In this document: positions 6,073 through 11,661 of the stretch, piece after piece
Layout: each line of letters opens with the position of its first letter
Position numbering within the stretch: position 1 is the stretch's first letter
Origin: an uncultured Lachnospiraceae bacterium
GTDB lineage: Bacteria; Bacillota; Clostridia; Lachnospirales; Lachnospiraceae
Length of the DNA: 11,661 nucleotides
Assembly: GCA_958426095.1 (NCBI GenBank)
Contig: CATZYB010000068.1
Coordinates: forward strand, 1 to 11,661
Reading direction: 5' to 3'
The notes under the pieces: generated by a model
Database searches by the model: none
The model's input: the letters and a program-made list of their open reading frames with translations, nothing else
What the model was told of the DNA's origin: nothing
Position numbers and translations under genes: made by a program

Positions 6073-7002
6073 ATGATTGATAAGCTGGTGGAAAAGATAA
6101 GAAAGACGGGAGCGCAGATTGAAGTCGGATTGGACCCGATGCTTGATTATGTTCCGTAATTTTTAAAGCAGAAAGCCTATGAGGAACAGGGAGAGACTTT
6201 AGAAGGAGCAGCAGAAGCCATCTGGCAGTTTAATAAAGCGATTATCGATGCCGTGTATGATCTGATTCCCGCGGTAAAACCACAGATTGCCATGTACGAG
6301 CAGTTTGGCATTCCCGGAATCATGGCTTTTAAGAAAACATTGGATTATTGCCATGAAAAGGATCTGATCGTTATCGGCGATATTAAGCGGGGCGACATCG
6401 GATCGACCTCCGGCGCCTATGCGACAGGCCATCTGGGAAAAGCTCAGGTGGGAAGTAAGTCCTATTATGGTTTTAATGAAGACTTTATTACAATTAATCC
6501 TTACATGGGGACAGACAGCGTACAGCCGTTTATTGATGTGGCTGTGCCTGAAAAAAAGGGAATGTTTATTTTAACAAAGACTTCAAATCCTTCCAGCGGC
6601 GAATTTCAGGACCGCCTGATCGACGGACGCCCGCTCTATGAATGGGTGGCTGAAAAGGTTGTCGAATGGGGCAGCCGGCACGTGGGTGAGTGCGGTTACA
6701 GTTATGTAGGTGCAGTTGTCGGTGCAACCTATCCGGAGATGGGAAAGGTCCTTCGCGGTATCATGAAGAAAAACTTTATCCTTGTACCGGGGTATGGCGC
6801 CCAGGGAGCAAAAGGCTCTGACCTTGTCAATTATTTCAATGAAGATGGCCTTGGAGCGATCGTTAATTCCTCCAGAGGTATCATCGCAGCTTATAAACAG
6901 CCGAAATATGAAAAATTTGGTCCGGAAGGTTTTGCAGATGCATCCCGTCAGGCAGTTCTGGATATGATTGAGGATATTCAGGTCGGCGCAGGATTGAGAT
7001 AG
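6073..7002 (+). pseudogene. pyrF: Orotidine 5'-phosphate decarboxylase, interrupted by an in-frame stop
   Basis: PyrF turns OMP into UMP, the last step of UMP synthesis. The frame from ATG 6073, preceded by GGGAGGA, encodes IEVGLDPMLDYVP (substrate-loop motif GLDP at residues 19-22). It then meets TAA at codon 29 (6157-6159) and continues without further interruption as FLKQKAYEEQGETLEGAAEA and onward to 7002. Family members have Glu or a similar codon at this place, so a single G-to-T change (GAA to TAA) is likely. The rest is well conserved: catalytic IGDIKRGDIGST (Asp103, Lys105, Asp108 of the full frame), TINPYMGTDSV and VPGYGAQG. Total length would be 309 residues, normal for the longer pyrF type. 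The first in-frame restart, GTG 6253, has no ribosome site and would drop the GLDP loop, so an active product from it is unlikely. Confidence 0.88.
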
Positions 7003-7016
7003 GAGATTGACGAAAC

Positions 7017-7790
7017 ATGCAGGAAAAAGAATGTAAAATGGTGAGAGTCATCTCTCAAAAACAATTAGCCTCTGATGTTTACAGCCTTTGGTTGAATGTG
7101 GGAGATATGGTCAAACATACAAAACCCGGTCAGTTCGTTTCTGTTTACAGTAAAGACGGAAGCCGTATGCTTCCGCGTCCGATCAGCATATGCGAGGTCG
7201 CAAAAGCGACAAAAGCGATCCGGCTTGTCTACCGGGTTGTCGGCGAGGGAACAGAGGAATTTTCAAAACTGGTCTCAGAAGATATGGTTAAAATTATGGG
7301 ACCTCTTGGCAATGGCTATACATTGAGTGATAAAAAGGCGATTCTTGTGGCTGGAGGTATCGGTATTCCTCCGATGCTCCAACTGGCAAAGGAGTTAAAG
7401 AAAGTTGAAAAGACAATTGTCCTTGGCTACAAAGACAGCCAGACATTTTTGAAAGACGAACTGGAAAGATATGGCAAGGTCATTGTGGCTACAGAAGATG
7501 GCAGTGCAGGTGTTAAGGGCAATGTCCTCGATGCCATCCGTGAAGAAGGTGTCGAAGGCGAAGTTATTTATAGCTGCGGACCGACACCGATGCTTCGTGC
7601 ATTGAAAGCCTATGCAGAAGAAAAGGAGATTGAAGCGCAGATTTCGTTGGAGGAAAGGATGGCCTGCGGTATCGGCGCCTGTCTGGCCTGTGTCTGTCAG
7701 TCGAAGGATGTGGATGAACATTCACATGTACACAATAAACGGATTTGTAAAGATGGTCCGGTATTTGATGCGCGGGAGGTGGAACTTTAA
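7017..7790 (+). CDS. pyrK: Dihydroorotate dehydrogenase B, electron transfer subunit PyrK
   Basis: PyrK carries FAD and a [2Fe-2S] cluster and passes electrons from PyrD to NAD+. It is a 257-residue ferredoxin reductase-type protein. FAD-binding RPISICE is at residues 54-60, with GPLGNGY at 95-101. The nucleotide-binding AGGIGIPPM is at 112-120 and SCGPTPML at 186-193. The iron-sulfur ligands are Cys217, Cys222, Cys225 (C-x4-C-x2-C in ACGIGACLAC) and Cys244 in ICKDGPVF. The gene starts 14 bases after pyrF, with AGGAG overlapping the pyrF stop codon. It ends with TAA directly before the ATG of pyrD, so the two subunits are made together. All key residues are intact. Confidence 0.95.
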   Translation: MQEKECKMVRVISQKQLASDVYSLWLNVGDMVKHTKPGQFVSVYSKDGSRMLPRPISICEVAKATKAIRLVYRVVGEGTEEFSKLVSEDMVKIMGPLGNGYTLSDKKAILVAGGIGIPPMLQLAKELKKVEKTIVLGYKDSQTFLKDELERYGKVIVATEDGSAGVKGNVLDAIREEGVEGEVIYSCGPTPMLRALKAYAEEKEIEAQISLEERMACGIGACLACVCQSKDVDEHSHVHNKRICKDGPVFDAREVEL

Positions 7791-8693
7791 ATGAATACGA
7801 AAGTAAATCTTGCCGGGGTTGAATTGAAAAATCCTGTCATGGAAGGTTCCGGCACCTTTGGTTCCGGCGCAGAGTACAGTGAGTTTGTTGATTTGAATAA
7901 ATTGGGAGCCGTTGTTACAAAGGGTGTGGCCAATGTGCCGTGGCCGGGAAATCCCACACCGCGCATTGCAGAGACAGCCAGCGGTATGCTCAATGCCATC
8001 GGGCTCCAGAATCCGGGGATCGATGTACTCATTCAGCGGGACATCCCGTTTTTAAAACAATTTGATACAAAGATTATTGTGAATGTTTGCGGAAAGACAA
8101 CGGAAGATTATCTGGAAGTTGTGGAACGTCTGGGTGATCAGCCGGTCGATTTACTGGAGATCAATATCTCCTGTCCAAATGTAAAAGAGGGCGGTATTGC
8201 CTTTGGCCAGAACCCGAAGGCTGTGGAGGAGATTACAAAGGCTGTAAAAAAAGTGGCAAAACAGCCGATCATCATGAAATTAAGTCCGAATGTTACGGAT
8301 ATTACGGAGATGGCAAAGGCTGCCGAAGCCGGTGGAGCCGATGTTTTGTCCCTGATCAACACATTGACAGGAATGAAGATCGATATTTATAAACAGGATT
8401 TTGCCCTTGCCAATAAGACCGGAGGGCTTTCAGGCCCGGCCATTAAGCCGGTGGCTGTGCGTATGGTCTATCAGGTGGCCAATGCAGTCAATATTCCGAT
8501 CATCGGTATGGGCGGCATACAGACCGGGGAGGATGCCATGGAATTTATTTTGGCAGGAGCCGCAGCGGTAGCCGTTGGAACAGCCAACTTTAATAATCCG
8601 TATGCTACAGAGCAGGTGGCCGCAGGCATTGAGTCTTATATGAGACAGATGGGTGTTGATGATATCAGAGACTTGATCGGAAAGGTAAAATAA
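7791..8693 (+). CDS. pyrD: Dihydroorotate dehydrogenase B, catalytic subunit PyrD (class 1B)
   Basis: This cytosolic FMN enzyme oxidises dihydroorotate to orotate; with PyrK it forms the NAD+-dependent heterotetramer. The 300-residue TIM barrel shows the FMN/substrate motifs EGSGTFG (18-24), VTKG (42-45, Lys44) and NAIGLQNPG (68-76). The catalytic cysteine is in EINISCPNVKEG (Cys128), the residue that marks class 1 enzymes. IMKLSPNV (161-168) and the phosphate-binding GMGGIQTGEDAMEFILAGAAAV follow near the end. The start abuts the pyrK stop, and its ribosome site (GGGAGGT at 7774-7780) lies inside pyrK. Nothing is missing. Confidence 0.96.
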   Translation: MNTKVNLAGVELKNPVMEGSGTFGSGAEYSEFVDLNKLGAVVTKGVANVPWPGNPTPRIAETASGMLNAIGLQNPGIDVLIQRDIPFLKQFDTKIIVNVCGKTTEDYLEVVERLGDQPVDLLEINISCPNVKEGGIAFGQNPKAVEEITKAVKKVAKQPIIMKLSPNVTDITEMAKAAEAGGADVLSLINTLTGMKIDIYKQDFALANKTGGLSGPAIKPVAVRMVYQVANAVNIPIIGMGGIQTGEDAMEFILAGAAAVAVGTANFNNPYATEQVAAGIESYMRQMGVDDIRDLIGKVK

Positions 8694-8698
8694 CTGAG

Positions 8699-10255
8699 AT
8701 GGAAGCATATAAGAAATTATTGAAGGAAGAAGTCGAGATTCTTCGGAAAAAAGGACATGAATTTCTGGAAGGAACATTGACCAGGGCGGAATTAAAAGGG
8801 TTTTCCGGTGGTATGGGAAGCTATGCCCAGAAGGAAGCCGGAAAGTTTATGATTCGGCTGAGAACCCCGTCGGGTATCGTGACGGGAGAACATTTTGGGC
8901 TGATACTGGATTATGCTGAAAAGTATGGTCTGGACAAGATTCATTTAACAACCCGTCAGGCCGTACAGCTTCATGATCTGAGTATTGATGATGTATGCGA
9001 TATTATGAAAGACGCTATTGACCGGGATCTGTTTACCCGGGGCGGCGGCGGCAACTTCCCTCGGAATGTATCTTTGTCTCCGATGGCTGGCGTGGACCCG
9101 GAGGAAGCTTTTGACGTGACGCCTTACGCGCGCCAGGTTGGCGATTATTTTTTGCGTAATGCTACAGGATATAAGCTGCCGAGAAAGTTAAAGGTTGCTT
9201 TTTCCTCAAGCGCTTCGGATATGGGATGTGCGACGGTGAATGATATGGGCTTTGTCGGCATTGTTGATGGCGGAAATCCAATGTTCCGGCTGTGGTTGGC
9301 CGGAGGTATGGGCGGTCAGCCGGCGTTGGGGCTCCCTTATGACGAATTGGTAGCACCGGGAGAAGTCCTCTATTATGTGGAGGCGATGATCCGTCTTTTC
9401 ATGGCAGAGGGAGATTATACAAATAAAGCCCGGGCCCGGGTGCGGTTCATTCCGCGCCGCATGGGTGTGGATGCCTTTATGGAATGTTATAAAAAGCATC
9501 TGGCCGATGTTAAACAGGAATGCCAGTTTGACGGTATTGAACCATCTGTATGTCGGAGGGGTAAGGAAGACAATGCGGTCAAAACTGTATCGAAAAATTC
9601 TTTGATTCTGCCGCAGAAACAGGAAGGGCGTTTTACGGTGGTACTGCATCCGCTCTGTGGTCAGCTTAAGTTAGAGGACGGAAGAAAAATTCAGGAAATT
9701 CTTTCACAAATCCCGGAGGCAGAGATCCGTTTAAGTATGGATGAGGAATTGTATATCCGCAACCTTTCAAAAGACGAAGCAGAAGATCTGTTAGAAGAGA
9801 TGAAAGGCCGGATGATGATGAGTCCTGTTCGTATGTCTGTGAGCTGTGTCGGAACACCGACATGTCAGGCGGGAATTAATCAGAGCCAGAAGCTTTGCCA
9901 GGCGATAGTAAGAGCTGTTGCCGAGACAGACATTGATGAAAATCGTTTGCCGAAGCTTTATATCAGCGGCTGTCCGAATTGCTGTGCAAGGCATCCAGTG
10001 GCGGCGATGGGATTTTCCGGACGTAAGGTCAAGGTGAACGGCGTGATGGAAGAAGCTTTTGACTGCTTTATCGGCGGTCATGTCAGTGTGGATGCAAGTC
10101 GTTTTGCAGAAAAAGCCGGAATTGTTCTGGCAGAACGGATTCCTGAGATGATTGTGGAATTGGGTCAAATGCTCACAAAAGAGAAAAAGGATTATGCGGA
10201 GGCGCTGACGGACGGTTCGGCGTCAGCGGTGATTGAAAAATACTGTCAGGCATAG
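8699..10255 (+). CDS. Siroheme [4Fe-4S] sulfite/nitrite reductase family protein
   Basis: This 518-residue protein has the two-repeat plan of ferredoxin-dependent assimilatory nitrite and sulfite reductases. The first ferredoxin-like half-domain ends in HLTTRQAVQLHDL (Arg86). It is followed by GGGGNFPRNVSLSP (Arg122) and LPRKLKVAFSSS (Lys163, Lys165), the positively charged siroheme pocket. The C-terminal half carries the cluster ligands Cys383-x5-Cys389 (SCVGTPTC) and Cys425-x3-Cys429 (GCPNCCARHP). From known enzymes, Lys-x-Lys in the pocket is typical of sulfite reductase and Lys-x-Asn of plant-type nitrite reductase. I therefore lean to sulfite, but the true substrate and electron donor are unknown. 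It starts 5 bases after pyrD and ends 14 bases before pyrE, so it is fully part of the pyrimidine operon. Its ribosome site is weak (GGAAAGG inside pyrD), suggesting coupling. No siroheme synthesis gene is in the window. Confidence 0.9.
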   Translation: MEAYKKLLKEEVEILRKKGHEFLEGTLTRAELKGFSGGMGSYAQKEAGKFMIRLRTPSGIVTGEHFGLILDYAEKYGLDKIHLTTRQAVQLHDLSIDDVCDIMKDAIDRDLFTRGGGGNFPRNVSLSPMAGVDPEEAFDVTPYARQVGDYFLRNATGYKLPRKLKVAFSSSASDMGCATVNDMGFVGIVDGGNPMFRLWLAGGMGGQPALGLPYDELVAPGEVLYYVEAMIRLFMAEGDYTNKARARVRFIPRRMGVDAFMECYKKHLADVKQECQFDGIEPSVCRRGKEDNAVKTVSKNSLILPQKQEGRFTVVLHPLCGQLKLEDGRKIQEILSQIPEAEIRLSMDEELYIRNLSKDEAEDLLEEMKGRMMMSPVRMSVSCVGTPTCQAGINQSQKLCQAIVRAVAETDIDENRLPKLYISGCPNCCARHPVAAMGFSGRKVKVNGVMEEAFDCFIGGHVSVDASRFAEKAGIVLAERIPEMIVELGQMLTKEKKDYAEALTDGSASAVIEKYCQA

Positions 10256-10269
10256 AGGAGGAAATAGTC

Positions 10270-10947
10270 ATGGAACAATATAAAAAAGAGTTTATCGAAT
10301 TTATGGTTGAGAGCGACGTGCTTAAATTTGGTGAGTTTACATTAAAGAGCGGAAGAAAATCTCCGTTTTTCATGAATGCGGGGGCCTATGTAACAGGAAC
10401 TCAGCTCCGCCGTCTTGGCGAATATTATGCCAGAGCCATTCATGATAATTATGGCTTAGACTTCGATGTGTTATTTGGACCGGCCTATAAGGGTATACCT
10501 CTGGGTGTTGCGACCACAATGGCTATCAGCGAGTTATACGGAAAAGATATCCGTTACTGCTCCAACCGTAAAGAAGTTAAAGATCACGGGGATACGGGAA
10601 TCCTTCTCGGAACAAAACTGAAGGACGGAGACCGGATCGTTATCATTGAAGATGTGACGACTTCAGGGAAATCCATTGAAGAAACTTTCCCGATCATTAA
10701 AGCTCAGGCGGATGTGGAGATTAAAGGACTTATCGTATCTCTGAATCGTATGGAAGTTGGGAAAGGCGGCGAAAAGAGCGCCCTGGATGAAATTAAAGAT
10801 TTATATGGATTTGAGACAAGCGCCATTGTATCGATGTCGGAGGTTGTGGAATATCTGTATAATAAACCATATAATGGCAAAGTGATCATTGATGACACGT
10901 TGAAAGCAGCAATTGATGCCTATTACGCACAGTACGGTGTCAAATAG
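10270..10947 (+). CDS. pyrE: Orotate phosphoribosyltransferase
   Basis: PyrE joins orotate and PRPP to make OMP. The 225-residue protein is of the longer type. It shows LKSGRKSPFFMN (25-36) at the orotate side, FGPAYKGIPL (69-78, Lys74), the flexible loop NRKEVKDHGDTG (99-110; Arg100, Lys101, Lys104, His106) and the PRPP motif IVIIEDVTTSGKS (123-135). The ribosome site GAGGAGGAAA lies just after the stop of the reductase gene, at good spacing. It supplies the substrate that the damaged pyrF gene should consume. Confidence 0.96.
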   Translation: MEQYKKEFIEFMVESDVLKFGEFTLKSGRKSPFFMNAGAYVTGTQLRRLGEYYARAIHDNYGLDFDVLFGPAYKGIPLGVATTMAISELYGKDIRYCSNRKEVKDHGDTGILLGTKLKDGDRIVIIEDVTTSGKSIEETFPIIKAQADVEIKGLIVSLNRMEVGKGGEKSALDEIKDLYGFETSAIVSMSEVVEYLYNKPYNGKVIIDDTLKAAIDAYYAQYGVK

Positions 10948-10960
10948 AGGAGGAAGCTCT

Positions 10961-11113
10961 ATGGATGAAAAGATTTATAAATCAATGGGACATATCGGCG
11001 GCGCCAATATTGCTATAGGCGTTGTGTGTATTGTGGTTGGGCTGACAGCAGGTATTTTATCCATTATCTGCGGCGGCCAGTTACTGAGCGATAAAAAGCA
11101 TCTGCTTTTCTAA
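10961..11113 (+). CDS. 50-residue single-pass membrane peptide at the end of the pyr operon
   Basis: I do not recognise a named family. The ATG at 10961 follows AGAGGAGGAAG overlapping the pyrE stop, a very strong ribosome site. The upstream start in the same frame lies inside pyrE and is not used in my call. Residues about 13-36 (GGANIAIGVVCIVVGLTAGI and on) form one glycine-rich membrane helix, and the end SDKKHLLF is short and basic. It is co-transcribed with pyrE and followed by the operon terminator. Function is unknown, and no signal cleavage or catalytic residue is visible. Confidence 0.78.
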   Translation: MDEKIYKSMGHIGGANIAIGVVCIVVGLTAGILSIICGGQLLSDKKHLLF

Positions 11114-11132
11114 AAGACGATGTTAAAAGAGT

Positions 11133-11178
11133 AAACGAAAGAAAAAGGACGGATTTATGTCCTTTTCTTTCGTTTTAA
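11133..11178 (+). terminator. Rho-independent terminator of the pyr operon
   Basis: AAACGAAAGAAAAAGGAC (11133-11150) pairs with GTCCTTTTCTTTCGTTTT (11159-11176) around GGATTTAT, with one bulged A. The stem runs about 17 bp, and its T-rich 3' side ends in TTTTAATT. Read on the minus strand, the A/T-rich stem also ends in a T-run, so it could work in both directions. Confidence 0.85.
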
Positions 11179-11203
11179 TTATATAGATTATAGAAGGTGT
11201 AAA

Positions 11204-11653
11204 ATGAAGAAAATCCAATGGGGCACGGTGGTGTTCCTGATTATTTATCTGATGGTTCTGGCCTATGTCTGTTTTTGGAGCGAGGGGTATGGCCGGACAG
11301 ATGTGCAGAATATATATCGCTATAATCTCATACCATTTAAAGAGATTATGCGGTTTTATACATATAGAGAACTGGTGGGAGTCGAAGCTTTCCTGCTGAA
11401 TCTGTTTGGGAATGTGCTGGCGTTCATTCCCTTTGGAGTGATGGTGCCGATTGTCCGTCGGAAGAATCGTAAGTTTTTACGGGTTCTGGGTATGACATTT
11501 TTATTAAGCTTATTTATCGAATGTATCCAGTTGATTTTCAGGGTAGGCTCTTTTGATGTGGATGATTTGATTTTAAATACATTGGGCGGTGTCATTGGTT
11601 ATATTGTTTTTTGTGTGATGAATTGGATAAGGAGGCGTTGGTTTGTCAAATAA
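11204..11653 (+). CDS. VanZ family membrane protein
   Basis: This 149-residue integral membrane protein has four hydrophobic segments (about 7-25, 62-85, 92-112, 121-142). The VanZ-family marks are YNLIPFKEI near residue 40-48, NLFGNVLAFIPFGVMVP in helix 2, SLFIECIQL in helix 3 and FDVDDLILNTLGG before helix 4. VanZ itself gives low-level teicoplanin resistance, but most chromosomal relatives have no known role, so this should not be read as a resistance gene. The ATG follows AGAAGGTG. It begins 28 bases after the pyr terminator and so has little room for a promoter; AT-rich bases at 11175-11190 may hold one. The end is basic (RRRWFVK). Confidence 0.9.
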   Translation: MKKIQWGTVVFLIIYLMVLAYVCFWSEGYGRTDVQNIYRYNLIPFKEIMRFYTYRELVGVEAFLLNLFGNVLAFIPFGVMVPIVRRKNRKFLRVLGMTFLLSLFIECIQLIFRVGSFDVDDLILNTLGGVIGYIVFCVMNWIRRRWFVK

Positions 11654-11661
11654 AGTCTATA
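11643..11661 (+). CDS. Possible start of the next gene (TTG start, cut by window edge)
   Basis: A strong AAGGAGG (11629-11635) inside the end of the VanZ gene is followed 7 bases later by TTG at 11643, which would read MSNKVY before the edge. Such a good ribosome site near a stop codon suggests an overlapping next gene. The true start could equally lie just beyond the window. Confidence 0.4.

Noticed and set aside
6253..7002. pyrF taken as a normal gene starting at GTG 6253
   Set aside because: There is no ribosome site there, the frame is homologous upstream to ATG 6073 across a single stop, and the GLDP loop would be missing.
9429..9440. 12-base palindrome CCCGGGCCCGGG inside the siroheme reductase gene
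   Set aside because: It is explained by the coding of Ala-Arg-Ala-Arg with GCC and CGG codons; no regulatory context.
1..11661. CRISPR array, insertion sequence, phage genes or attachment site next to tRNA-Gly
   Set aside because: No spaced repeats, transposase or integrase motifs were seen, and the tRNA 3' end is not repeated downstream in the window.

Overview
The window looks like a chromosomal segment of a Gram-positive anaerobe of the Firmicutes, most likely a Lachnospiraceae-type Clostridia. The clues are moderate GC, strong AGGAGG-type ribosome binding sites, tight co-directional operons, a PyrK/PyrD (class 1B) dihydroorotate dehydrogenase pair and the typical protein sequences. This placement is an inference from protein style; no search was run. 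Nothing here looks like a prophage, insertion sequence, CRISPR array or integrated element.

Left part (1-2303): the C-terminal half of polyphosphate kinase (ppk1) enters from the left edge. It is followed by about 200 bases without an intact gene, which hold a lipobox-like remnant and a hairpin. A leftward gene for a small coiled-coil protein with a TTG start comes next. Then there is a tRNA-Gly(GCC) with a near-consensus promoter and its own terminator, and a Dabb-domain protein.

Middle part (2304-6003): a TSUP/TauE-SafE permease gene whose last membrane segment is thrown out of frame at a run of five A. Next is an apparent operon of a 57-residue basic membrane peptide, a Sm_multidrug_ex family membrane protein (start and stop overlapping), a site-2-protease-like M50 metalloprotease and a DEAD-box RNA helicase. 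A perfect 11-bp hairpin sits between the second and third genes.

Right part (6004-11661): an extended -10 promoter leads into a pyrimidine operon, pyrF-pyrK-pyrD-(siroheme reductase)-pyrE-(50-residue membrane peptide), closed by a clear terminator. A VanZ-family gene follows, and the first codons of another gene may lie at the right edge. PyrK and PyrD together oxidise dihydroorotate to orotate using NAD+, PyrE makes OMP, and PyrF would make UMP. However, pyrF carries an in-frame TAA at its 29th codon, so as written the last step of UMP synthesis is broken. The siroheme [4Fe-4S] reductase inside this operon has all four cluster cysteines and a Lys-x-Lys pocket more like sulfite than nitrite reductases.

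The points most worth checking are the pyrF nonsense codon, the permease frameshift, the siroheme reductase embedded in the pyr operon, and the small membrane peptides. I see no convincing evidence of a wholly new multi-gene system.
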